From Sceloporus undulatus (Eukaryota; Chordata; Lepidosauria; Squamata; Phrynosomatidae): a DNA stretch of 64,000 nucleotides. The stretch lies in the NCBI RefSeq assembly GCF_019175285.1, contig NC_056525.1:119830801-119894800 (forward strand), read 5' to 3'. The notes beneath the pieces were generated by a model that made no database searches, was not told the origin of the DNA, and saw only the letters and a program-made list of their open reading frames with translations. Positions 1-12,000 of the stretch are shown piece after piece (positions within the stretch are counted from its first letter, which is position 1; every line of letters starts with the position of its first letter). The position numbers and the translations under genes are program-made.

Positions 1-711
1 ATGGAATAGCTTCAGAGAAATATGCCTAGATTTTGCCAGTAAGTTTGCAATAAATTAAGAAAATTTACAGTTTGATTTAATATCTAAATCAACAAATCAT
101 GGTTTGCAGTCACTAGTGAAAAACCCTGGTTTGCCACGAATTAGTACTTTTTAAAAATGATTTGGCATGATGTCTGATTTAATACATTGTGGTAGTGATT
201 GCCCCACTGCTGGAAGAAAAAGAAATGTTGAGAACAGCTATAGATCCTGAACTGATATACTGAGAAGCTTAAATCAAGATGCCAGTTTTAAACTGCAGTT
301 TAAACGCTGGGTTCATAGGATGTTGTAACTGAATCATCAAATGCAAGAACCTTTGGTGAGTTTGCCTTGCTGTGGTAGCTTGGTTTGGAAACCGCTGTTC
401 ATTCCTGATGAAACCTCACCCACCATTGCGAGTAGCTGCCTCTTGAGGGTTTATTGTAAGGACTTAATTACATCTGTTACCTTTTCCCTGAAAATGAAAT
501 ATGCACTGAAACATAAACAATGTCAATAGCAATTTTAAAACAAATGGCACAGTTTTTTGACACATTAGAAATGCTTTCATTTATCATCTCAAACCTATTG
601 AATTAATTACAGTTAATTCAGCTGATGGATATTGTAAAGAGCACCATTTGCCCACCTCCCCAGCCAAGACTATAGTTCAGCTGTAATAGGAGCTGGTGCC
701 CTCAAGGGAAG

Positions 712-721
712 NNNNNNNNNN
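712..721. other. Assembly gap (10 N)
   Basis: Ten N bases. A run of exactly ten often stands for a gap of unknown size, so sequence, possibly including an upstream EDEM3 exon, could be missing here. Confidence 0.99.
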
Positions 722-845
722 ACAGTGGCAAACCTCCTCTGAACAAATCTTGCCAAGAAAACCCCATGATAGATTCATTTTAGGGCCAATGTAAGTCAGA
801 AACAACTTGAAAACACACACCACACACACACACACACCCATAAGA
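722..845 (+). repeat. 3' half of a squamate tRNA-headed SINE with BovB-like tail, plus (CA)n
   Basis: The segment reads GGCAAACCTCCTCTGAAC, then TCTTGCCAAGAAAACCCCAT, then TAAGTCAGAAACAACTTGAA, followed by a CA repeat near 815-838. It matches the 3' part of the fuller copy at 26755-26965. The head may be lost in the N gap just before it. Confidence 0.6.
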
Positions 846-1045
846 CTTCAAATTGTGAATCAGAAGGTTCCTTGTTGAAATCTCATCCTTCCCACGTGTT
901 CACTTTGTGGCTGGGAAACTAATTATTGTTTTTGTTATGCATCTGTAAAATGGAAGTAATAATACTGATCTCATAGGGTTGGTAAATGTTGAAACAATAT
1001 ATGGCAAGCACTTAGAACATTTAAACTCTGTCATTCATGAGGATC
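846..1045 (+). repeat. MIR-like SINE fragment
   Basis: Contains ATCTGTAAAATGGAAGTAAT, then CTCATAGGGTTG and AGCACTTAGAACAT in the order seen in the MIR core and tail. MIR is an ancient tRNA-derived SINE shared by amniotes, so this is an old insertion. Confidence 0.6.
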
Positions 1046-1099
1046 TGAGTAATACAATTAACTTGACCTGCCTGGTTCAAAATAAAAGTATTATTGTGA

Positions 1100-1860
1100 A
1101 GTCAAAGGCTTTCATGGCCGGCATTTTTGTGTTGTTTTTTTTTTTTGAGCTATGTGGCCATGTTCTAGAAGAGTTTATTCTTGACGTTTCGCCAGCATCT
1201 GTGGCTGGCATCTTCAGAGAATGCTGCATGGAAGAGAGTAAGGTATATATATATATATATACTGTGTGACCCTGGGTAGGGAGGAGTGATTCCCATTTTA
1301 GTCTGCGTATTGTTCTGTGGTCGATGGCAAGGCCTCAGGGTGGGAGGTTATGCAAAAGAGGATTAGTGTCTGTTTAATTAGTGATCATTGTCTGCTGGGA
1401 AAACCCCTGGTCCTGGGTGGGTTTTCATTTGCATTTGTTGAGTCTTGATTTTGCTGTTTTTCAGGATCGGTAACCAAACTTGGGCCTGTTACAGACTTCC
1501 AAAATAAAGCTGCTTTGGGTCTCTATGGAGTTATGCTATTTAAATGATGCATGGGTCCTAAGAGTCCGGAGGTTGCGCCAAAGCCACACTCCATTCCTAA
1601 ACACTGGAGTGCAGCTTTGGTGCAGCTTCCGGATTCTTAGGATGCATGCATCATTTAAACAGCATACCTCCAAAGAGACCCAAAGCAGCTTTATTTTGGC
1701 AGTCTGTAACAGGCCTTTGTTTACTTTAAGGGTTTCTTCTTTCCTGTGGAAGTTGTCCAGGTGTTTGTGGATTTCAATGGCTTCCCTGTGCATTCTGACC
1801 TGATAGTTGTTGGCATATTTATAATACAACAGTACATGTTTGTTATATAATAAATACATA
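1100..1860 (-). mobile_element. Penelope-like retroelement 3' remnant (GIY-YIG end), interrupted by a MITE
   Basis: On the minus strand 1716-1800 encodes REAIEIHKHLDNFHRKEETL, the conserved C-terminal part of the GIY-YIG endonuclease region of Penelope-like elements. 1100-1482 matches the typical squamate 3' end of these elements, including GATGCCAGCCACAGATGCTG and GGCGAAACGTCAAG read on the minus strand. A palindromic DNA element (1483-1715) splits the two parts. The copy is strongly 5'-truncated and not functional. A (TA)n tract lies at about 1242-1261. Confidence 0.7.
1483..1715. mobile_element. Palindromic MITE inserted in the Penelope-like remnant
   Basis: Terminal inverted repeats begin GGCCTGTTACAGAC and the inversion extends over nearly the whole 233 bp, e.g. 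TTTAAATGATGCATG on the left against CATGCATCATTTAAA on the right. Arms of about 100 bp flank a short centre. It has no coding capacity and would fold into a long hairpin if transcribed. The superfamily is not certain; hAT-like is possible. No clear target duplication was resolved. Confidence 0.75.
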
Positions 1861-2632
1861 GCTACTATGTTGTTTCTATGGAAAAAGCATACATTCCGTT
1901 CTTTTTAATTTGAGGGTGACCTTTTTTAAAGACAGGTAAGAATTAATAGGTTTTTAATTGTTTTAGACAAAAGTTCATCATAAAATGAAACAGGAGTATG
2001 AGGTTGTGAAACTTTCACACCGCTAGTGTCTACACCTTTGGAAAATTTGCTGACAGAGCTGGATATTTTCTTATGGGCGTCAACCTGCTCATAACATATT
2101 TTTTTAGCTAAAAGCTCATGATCACAAGCAGTATTTGTAAGTAGTGGTCTGAATTTTTGTGTCTGCACTTGAGGATAAAATATACATACAACTTAATATG
2201 TTGGGCAGACTTCAGACAATGGGTATTTGAACCCAAATCATGATTGTCAGTATTGAGTGTTGAAAAAGTTGTTAAGTACATTCTTAGACTGAATTCATGG
2301 AGAGAGCACATATAGCTGATAGTTCAGTGTTATCGTTTTACTGCCTGGAAAATGTGGCTATCTATTCTGCACTTTTACCATGAAATGTTTAGGTTATGAC
2401 ATGGCATATCCTGGAATCTTTGCAGTCAAAAGGATATTTACATGCCACGTATACTAAGACCTTAGATAAACAAATGGCATTACTGTGATTGTTGGACTTG
2501 GCAAGAAAGATAAGAAATGTAAGCTTTGCTTGATGTTAAAAGTATTGAACAGACTGCAACAAAGTGTTAACTTTTATTGCTGTTTTTGGTTTTAGCTATG
2601 ATCCTAGAAAATATGATTATCGTTTGTATATA
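1861..2632. other. EDEM3: Intronic sequence, nothing recognised
   Basis: AT-rich intron sequence upstream of the first visible EDEM3 exon. I looked for the short exon expected before EHAYPADE (encoding FDHAYGNYM in human) and did not find it. Short open frames on the minus strand match nothing known to me. Confidence 0.5.
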
Positions 2633-3024
2633 CAGTACTCGACTATAAATCGACCTCCTGAATAAGTCGAGGGCAGGTTTTGGGGCCAAAATTATGGATT
2701 CTGTCATGACCAGTGGATAGGTTGAGAGTAAAACTTGGAGGCTCCTTCAGTGTATGTATGTGTGGATGCGGCAAAAGGGACTCTCATTCAGGCTTTTTGA
2801 TAAGCATTCAGTTTTCTTTTCTGCCTTTGTGGGAGAGGGACTCTTAAACAAACAGCAATATCAATCAAACACCCAGGACTCTTTCTGCTTGGCTCAAGAG
2901 AGAAAGAAACTACATGGGGAAATTTGAAAGAGCTGCTATCACATTACCCTAGTGACCCATAAATATGTCGACCTGGGATTTTGGGGTCAATTTTTGGCAT
3001 ACATTTTTAGACTTATATATACAG
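2633..3024. mobile_element. TA-flanked MITE of the CAGT...CGACTTATA family (Tigger-like)
   Basis: Starts after TA with CAGTACTCGACTATAAATCG and ends near TTTAGACTTATATATACAGTA. The interior has repeated TAAGTCGA-like words, such as GAATAAGTCGAGGGCAGGTT and AATATGTCGACC. The form fits a non-autonomous Tc1/mariner (Tigger-type) element. The right border is less certain than the left. Confidence 0.6.
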
Positions 3025-4079
3025 TAGATAAAAACAACTTCTGCTATATTCTAAGTTTTTCTTCCAGTATTAAAAGTAGTCCCCCCTTTGAGATCTCATA
3101 AAGAATTACAATGCTTATAATATTAAACCAGTGTAAGTTGTGCTGCTGGGTTTTCCTTACTTCTTTTCATAATAATAAGTTGATAGAGCTACTCAGCTGG
3201 CTGTTTGATGCTGTGCAAGATACTGTTTATACACTCAGTCCCTTTTATGTGTTTTTTACCTCTAAATCCTATATACTCTTATTTGAGAAGAAACTCTATT
3301 ACCAAAGATACCTTACTTTTTGAATAGATACATACAGAATAGCCCTGTTAGATTTTGTAGTATTAGATTAAGAGACCATTAGCAATATTTGTTGAGTTTT
3401 AGAAACTAGAATAGATCTGTTTTGGTCAGAGACCAGAATATACATAAACAATAAAACAAGTCATTTATTTACATATTGTGTTGTGTTTTAAAAACTAAAA
3501 TTTCAAGTCCACAAGGGTTCTGCTTGTTCTGCACCTTTTGAGCTGGAAGGTGCCTTGAGCAGAAGGCAGTCTCACAAGTGTAACATTTTTCTGTGAAAAG
3601 TAATAGCATTGCAGTGGCAGCTTGCTACTTTTGGACAGAGGCTTCTTGTAATGAAGGCCTTGCAGCTTACTCTGAATCAGGATGAGGCAAAAAACACAGT
3701 GGAAATGTGTGGGCCCCAGGAGGGTAAATACACCCAAGCAAGAGCCTTAGAAAAGGCTGCTTTCTGCTGGTGGTGGTAATGTGACTTGTCCTAAATGTCT
3801 TGCGTTTCCTATGTGGAAAACTTTTATTGCCATTTAGCTTGTTAAAATACTTACTGTCCAATGGAAGAACATGATGTTTCATTCGGAGTGGTCTGCAGCT
3901 GTTTTGCTACAAGCAAGCTCTTATGAAACCGTGTGCCTCTTAGTTCCTGCATTTGCAACAGTCTGAATTTGAAAAATGTCCCAGGTATTGCTGTGCTATA
4001 TATTTCAACATGCCTACCTATACACCGCTATAGTTTCCCCATTTGTTTTTTACCTTTTTTTTCTTTTTGGGATGAATAG
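3025..4079. other. EDEM3: Intronic sequence, nothing recognised
   Basis: About 1 kb between the MITE and the first visible exon. It contains no repeat I can name. The open frame at 3495-3737 on the minus strand has no recognisable domain. Confidence 0.5.
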
Positions 4080-4180
4080 GAACATGCCTACCCAGCCGAT
4101 GAGCTCATGCCTTTAACTTGCCGTGGAAGAGTTCGAGGTCAAGAACCAAGTCGTGGGGATGTGGATGATGCCTTGGGAAA
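4080..4180 (+). CDS. EDEM3: EDEM3 first visible coding exon (EHAYPADE...DDALG)
   Basis: Acceptor AG at 4078-4079 follows a T-rich tract and the donor is GTTAGT at 4181. The 101 nt start on a codon boundary and end after two bases of a Lys codon that the next exon completes. It encodes the start of the GH47 barrel, with [16 protein letters not shown], including the cysteine thought to be redox-controlled by ERp46 in mammals. By comparison with the human gene this is probably exon 3. Confidence 0.94.
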
Positions 4181-7100
4181 GTTAGTATTTTGAAGTGACT
4201 GTATTGATGTGAAATGGCAACATTTTATTTCAGGGTTGGTGCTGTAGGTCTCTGCTTAGTAGCTATACTAACCTGAATGTAAATATTGGATGTATAACCA
4301 TGGGAGGGTGTTTTTTTTTTTTCATGCATAGTATTACTTGCCTGGATGTGAAAAACTTTTCTTGTCTAAATAATAGTTTAATGAAAGCCTCACCAGTGAA
4401 TTGAAAAAGTGTTTGCATTAGTAATTTGAAAATATGAATTTGCTGGTGTACTTTGCTGATCTTCACAGAAGCTAGTAATCTTGGTCCAAAATGTGACAGT
4501 GGTGAAAACCCACTTTACAGAGTGATAGTCTTGCAGCCACCAGCATGGTAACACAAAGAACAATACAGCACTGGAATAACACCACCCATATAATTTGTAT
4601 TATATGTACAATATAGTATGAACTGTATTGTATATAATTTAACTTTATTGAAATTTGTATTGTATTGATATATACAGATTCTACTAAACATAAATTCATT
4701 CTAATAATTTTCAGTACCATACAGCATTTTGTGCTATAAATAAAACCAAGCAACAAGTTGGTCCTTGCACATAGCAGGGTGTGGGAATAAGCCTTGGGAT
4801 AATATATCCTTCACTCCTGCTTAGAAAATCCTTGGTATGGCTCAGTCCATGTGAGTGGGCCCTGTTTGTTCTCTCTGTTGGAACCTTCTTTGCAGTGGAA
4901 GGATTGTATAAGCAGCTCATAATTGGGAAGGCATTCATGAACATAGACCCTAGCTAATGCTGGAGATTGTAGGCCCTGTAGAACAAGGCTATCTCCTATA
5001 CTCCATAGAATGTAAAATCTACATTATGGAGTTGTGGGTCCACTCCCTCCATACATACAGAAAGGAAAAAATCACCCTTTATTTCATAATGGCTCAGATT
5101 CATTAGAATTGTTTGCATGTAGGACATATTGAGAATACTAGTATGCTATTTGTTTGTTTGTTTGTTTATTTATCACCCCCTCTTCCATGGATCAAGGCAA
5201 GGGACAACAACAATTAACAAACAACATTAGTTAAAACACTTGTTAAACACACATCAGTTTAAAAGGCCAAATAAAATGTACACATATGAAAATAATCTAC
5301 ATCTAAAACAACATTTAAAATTCACAATTTAAAAATCATCAGGATAAGCCTGATGGAAGAGAGTGGTCTTTAATGCTGTTTTAAATTCAGACAGCGTATT
5401 CAGCTGCCGAATCTCTTTTGGCAGGTCATTCCACAGTCTAGGGGCAGCTGAAGAGAAAGCCTCGCTGACAGTTGCCAACCTAGCCCTGGCTGACTGGATT
5501 AAATGTCTTCCAGAGGACCTGAGGGCACAGGGCAGATTATGTGGGATTATAATACTTGGCAAACCTTTTGTAAAAATTATATAATTTGATAGAGAGCCTT
5601 GAAAATTTATGGGATGCTAACTTCCTTGCACAGAAGCCAGAGACTTGAAGGAGCAACCTGCAAATCAGAATTGTCCTTTGGGGCTTGGTAGGTAGGGCAC
5701 ATACATTCATATGACTTTACACAAGGAGCATATATAAATTGCAGAACTGTGTATAGTAGCCTAGTTCATCAGCTTTGAGACTTCCAAAGAAGGCTTTGGT
5801 TTTATGTGTTCAGTTCGCTTACATGTATCCTCAACTACACCTAGCTAGTGCAGTAATCAGGACTGATTAGACAGTAATGTTTCATTTTAGCTGCTACATA
5901 AAATTTACTGGGTCTTAACATCTTGTTCTTTTCTCTCCTCCTACCCCTAGATTTTCACTGACGCTGATTGATACTCTAGACACGCTTGTGGTGGGTTGTA
6001 CTCTCTTACTTTGTTGCTGTTGCAAGTTTCTTAATATTCCAGCTTCTAGTTTAGCAATTGTGTTATGGTTTCTTGAATGTTGAGTTTAACATATAACAGT
6101 TCTGGGCCCTCAAAACCTTTTTTCTGTCATCCCAAATAGTTTGGCCTATCATTGTCCATCTACACTCCCATATGCCTCTGGGACAGGGTAGGTGAGGCTG
6201 GTATCCTTCAAATCCATGGAGATTGCCCAACCATGACATACATTAATTGTTCTTAAGAGATTACTTTAGTATATTAGGCTCTTTTTTATAAAAATGCATT
6301 CTAATAGTTTTTGCACCTTATAACTTTGATGCTTTGCAGATAAAAAGGTGGTTTCCTGCTAGTATAAGAACTGGGGCCAGTCTCAAGAGATCCAAAAATC
6401 CAGTCCCTGCCCAACATAAGACAACATGTAAGCTTTACATACAAAGCAGTAGTTCCCTAACCTTTCCTTGAAAACCTTCAAGAAGGTCCCCTCTTTGTAC
6501 CTCTGGCCATTTGATTGGAGATGGCTTACTGTACTGCCCATGAATGAATATACTAAGTAGCCATTACTTTTTCTGGTTTCAGCCCTCTACCTCTAGTCTG
6601 GGAAATACTATAGATCTACTTAATAAACTGTTATGCTGTTTGCTGAAGGAACAAAATTTAGTTGCCCAGTCTGCTTTCAGAAACTCCAGAATTTGCTTTT
6701 TTGAAAAACCAAAAAAAAAACAACCAAACTGTCATTGAAAAAGAAAATCTAATTGAAATGCATCTGATATTCATTAATCATCAAACTTCAAAAAAGTCCT
6801 TCCAGCATTGATGCATTTTGGCCCTAATTTTTAAAATAATAGTTTATCTAGTAGACAAATTTCAAAGCAGGTGATAAGAATGTTTCACATTCAGATTTGT
6901 TTTTCAGGTGTTAAACAAAACCAAAGAGTTTGAAGAAGCTGTTAAAAAGGTGATCAGAGACGTTAATTTAGACAATGATATTGTAGTATCAGTGTTTGAA
7001 ACCAACATCAGAGTCCTTGGGTAAGTTTTATGCATCAAGAGAAAAGACACCACATTTGCCATGAGTCATGTTTGTTCTTTCCACATATTTTAAGATGAAT

Positions 7101-8962
7101 TTAAATATATCTGTTATGTTAAGTGTTTACGTATAGTAGGAATCCACAGTCCATAAAATACATTTGAAATTTTATTTTTACAATTTATATATGTTGCATT
7201 TTTGCAGTATTTGACTTAGGGCATGTTTTAATTTGGCTGCAACTGTGTCCAGTTTGAGCACCATTTCTTACAAACATTCATTTAATAACAGTTTGATATT
7301 TGAAATATATGCTTAAGTAATTGCATAATAATCACAGTGAATTATAATTAGGCCTGTTTATTCAAAAAGCTAAAATATTGCACCAGAGTAATCCCAGGAC
7401 CATGCTGAGAGAAACTCTGTTTTGCGAACTGCATTAACCATGCATACAGGATTTCTCTTAATTTGGTTAGCTATTTCATTTTTATTTTCTGTAACAATTC
7501 TGATTTAACTTTTCATTGTAAGGGGCAGAAAGCTTTGTTGGGCACTAAAACCTGCATTCATTAGAGGTTTTACTCTGGCTTGTGATACATCTGCAGAGAT
7601 TACTCGCATGTGTCTATCTTTGCTAAAATATGTTAAGCTTGAAGGTGAATCATAGGTACCTCAGAATGTGGTGATGGTCACTTACTTAAGATGACTTTTA
7701 AAAGGAGTAGTCAAATATATGGGTGATGAAACTGTTGGTGGCTTTGTGGTCCCTCAGGCAACAGAAGCCACATGCCTCTGAACATCACCTACTAGGGTAC
7801 CCTAGTTGTTTCTCTGACAGCTAAGTCCTTGAGCCATTCCCATGATTGAGGTTAATATTTTCAGAATATGATATAGTTCCTGAACTGTGCTACCTCTTGT
7901 TTGTATTTAGAGGTCTTTTAGGTGGGCACTCGGTAGCAATTATGCTCAAAGAGAAAGGTGAAGCCATGCAGTGGTACAGTGGGGAACTTCTGCACATGGC
8001 AAAACAGCTGGGCTACAAGCTTCTGCCAGCTTTTAACACCACCAGTGGTCTCCCATATCCAAGAGTAAGTATAATGTGACCTAATGCCATCTCTTTTATT
8101 GTTAAGTGATGTTGGGCTAGATAGTAATTCTACTTATCATCTGAGAAAATTATTCCACGTAAAGTGTAATCTATCTTGGAAACTCCCACAGGATGGTGGC
8201 CCTTAAAGGTCACTGAATTCAAACTTACTCTAGGACTCCCCAAAACACTAGTTAGAGTGACTTACTGTTTTGTAGAGAACAGTAGGCCTCTCTCTTTTGT
8301 ATTCTTACCTTAAAGCCAGTGCACTGAGTGGGACATGTCAACATTCACATTCACCCAGACTAGAATTACAGGTATTTAAAAGATTTAACATGCTGATTTT
8401 GATAACTAGCCAACATATTTGCTTCATAGCTTGCTAGAATTCATTCCAAACTCTTTAAGTCTATAGGCCTGGACTGGCTCTTGGTTTCTGAAGAGTTTCC
8501 AAGAAAGCCAAAAAGCCATTGTAACCAGAGGACACAGATACAATACTTAGTCCCTGGCACATGAAATAAAGAATAACTGCTTTTCTGCCTCTGTCAGATA
8601 GCTGAAGAAGCACTGATTCTGAACATCTTGCATGTGTTAATGCAGTATGCCCTTAATTTCTAGCCCATGGATTTTTTATCTAATACCAGTCATCTATTAA
8701 AACTGGATTCATAGGCAATATTAATACTTAGAAATTTTGCCATGTTTTGTTGTAGGTTAACTTAAAATTTGGTGTAAGGAGTCCAGAGGCACGGACAGGA
8801 ACAGAAACTGATACCTGTACAGCTTGTGCAGGTACCTTGATCTTAGAGTTTGCTGCTCTGAGCCGCTTCACAGGGGCATCAATATTTGAGGTTTGTTGGA
8901 TGACATATAATTAATCATTTCTTGTGTAATAGTAAAATTGATTAATATATCTGAATGAATGA

Positions 8963-9013
<51 letters not shown>

Positions 9014-12000
9014 TATTCTAACAGTGGTATACCTGTTGCAAAACTGATAACCGAAATTGTTGTACCTAAAGCTCATAAATTGCTTCACTGTGTATATTTG
9101 AAGGCAATATTACAAATATTTTAGAATTTATCGTTTTATATATTGTATAGCCCTGAAACAAAACAGCTGTTTAGTTTATCAACATTGTAGTGACTGCTAC
9201 ATTGTCATCATTATTTGCAAACACTTTTTATGACCTCTTCGTGTTCAACCACCACACAAAGGTTGTGGTCAACCTCTCTGCTATTTACTGTCAGACTTGG
9301 TCTTCATTAAGTTTCTGCTATAAGTTTGTATTTGTATTAATTGTATGCATTCAGCTTGCATCATATTTTCATTAAGGGAGTAAACAAACGTTTTGATTTC
9401 TTATATTGAACAGATGTTGTTGGTGTTAACTCTGTGTGCTATCATCAACAGCATGCAGTTGAGCACTACTGTAGTGGAGTAGTCAGGAGACACCAGAATA
9501 AGTAGTCAGTATTTTACATCTCACCTCAACTACCCAAAGGTGCCAAAGCTAGTTACTCTCTCTTAGCTTTTCTTTATTTTTGCTGGTGGAATTGTTTTCC
9601 CTTTATTACCTCCTGAGCAGAATGTAAACATGTAAACCCTAAAATAACTGTGGTATTTAACACTTTCCTTGCCTGTAGCAGATAACAGTTTATAGAGAAT
9701 AACACAAGGATTGTGTGTGTCTCACTTCATTAATCCAAGCTGTAAAGAATAACTAGTTCTTAGGATATTGAAAGGCTCACCATTCCATTTAAGATAACTG
9801 TTAAATTTCCCATTGACACAGGCAGACACAGGAATATATTTCTTTTCACTGGGGTAGGCAATCTGTACCCCTCCAAAAGCTACTGGACTCCAGTCATCCC
9901 TGACTAGTAACCATGATGACTGAGGCTGATGGAGTCCAACAATATTCAGTGGGATGTAGGTTTCCACTCCTGCCTTATTGATAGCAAAGATTGAATTATA
10001 TTGCAAATAAATGTCTGCTTTATCCTAATGTTTTAAGATAATTTTTCTGGTGACAAAGATGATTCTGTATATATAGATCTTTAATTTTATAAATATAATG
10101 AAATGGATTCACCTGTTGTTTGATCAGTTTCTGAACTAATGTATTAACCTTGAACTAGAGAATTAATGACTTTGCTTTTTTTACAGGAGTATGCACGGAA
10201 GGCACTTGATTTTCTTTGGGAGAAAAGGCAACGCAGCAGCAATTTAGTGGGAGTCACTATCAATATTCATACGGGTGACTGGGTCCGTAAAGGTATGTAT
10301 GACAGTGTAATATCTGCATGCTGGAATCAAAACTGCAAAGCAACCTCAAAATATATTGGATTTGCTGCATACTTGAATGCCTAGGCAATCTCTTTGACCT
10401 GGTAGTACCAGAGATCTAAAATTTGTCACCTTGCCACATATTATATGAGAATGTGACCCTCTTAAATGTGTGAATGAACTGTAAAGTTGCATATCTGCAA
10501 AACTATAGGAAGTATAAAAGTCATTTGCTCCAACCTGTTGTTTCCCAAGTCTGTTGAACAAATAGAGAAATTTTGGATATGTAGGCTGATAGAGGTAAAG
10601 TATTCTACTGGGATCACTGCACTTTCTGACAATTCCTTTTATTTGTTTCCTGGTTTTATTGAGTATGTAATAGCATTTTTATCTTATTTCTAGATAGTGG
10701 AGTTGGAGCAGGAATAGATTCATATTATGAATATTTATTAAAGGCGTACGTCTTGCTTGGTGATGACAGTTTTCTGGAAAGATTTAACACTGTGAGTATA
10801 AGACCATGACACTTAGAGCCTTGCTGTGCCTTTATGAAGCAAAAAGTGTTGTGGCTCCTTACAAACTAATGTATTGAATTTGGCTTACATTTTTTGTGGA
10901 AACAGTTGCACTTTATCAGATGCGTGCAGCTGCTATAGCAGACAATCACATATATCCCGTTGAAATCATAGTTCTTTTTGTTGGCCTTCCCTCATTGAGA
11001 AAGTTGAGTGTTTTACCCTCTTACTCCCTAAAAAGGTGTACTTATTGATGTCATCCCATTCAATCTACTTCCAAACATTAGCAGTTCCAGAGGAGAAATT
11101 TCCCTTTAATCTAATTGATGGGTTTGAAGTATCAGCTACATTGAGACTTGAAACAGTGGCAACAGAAGTTACAGTAAATGGACTGTTATGTGGTAGAATT
11201 CAAAGAAATAGCTGTGTTAGTCTGTGGAATCAGTATGTAGAGAGTTCTTGTAGCACCTTTGAGACTAGCTAAAGAAAGAAGTGTGTGCTGCCAACTTCTT
11301 TCTTTAGTTAGTGTCAAAGGTGCTTATGTGTAAATGTTTATGTTAAAAGATATTTGGTAGCCTTATATGCTGCTAGACATCTAGTTTTAGCATTAACCCA
11401 CTACACCTGTAGTTAGCAATTATGGAATACAAGGGTCAGGGGAGCAAGAGAGCTTTCCTGCTGACCTTGGTGGAGATGATCTACTCTATTTGTGGCCAAT
11501 GGGAGACCTATTCTCTCTGTGGTCCATGGGACCCCCTGCTGGGGACTAAACAATTTGATTCTCATTGGATTTATCAAGCAGATGTTGTGGTAGAGTCAGG
11601 AACATTCAGTTTCTCCAAATGTGGCTCAGAACTTCATAGTATAATGAATACAGGGAAGAACTATTAGTTTATGATATGGAGCTGGCAGAGGTCTATTGCA
11701 GAATGGAGATCCAGGAAGTCATTAGTTCAAACAGTTCAAAGAGGAGTAAGACACGTCTGGAATGAATGATTCCCTTTTGCTTATCTGCAGTTAAAATATA
11801 AATCAGGATTAATGGTTAATCACAACAGCAGTTTTGTCTTCTTTATTGCTCCATTTTTTTTAAAGCCCCAACCCTGTGAAAGGACCAGTTATGCTGCTTC
11901 TTGGACTCTCCCTTCCCAGATGGACAACTTCTCACTGGGAAGGAAGCTTGTAGGAGGTGGGGTGGGATCTGGCTGTTTTCCAGATACTGTACTGTTGAAT

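Noticed and set aside
1-4079. Upstream EDEM3 exons within the window
   Set aside because: I searched for codons of FDHAYGNYM and of the N-terminus and found none; they may lie upstream or in the N gap.
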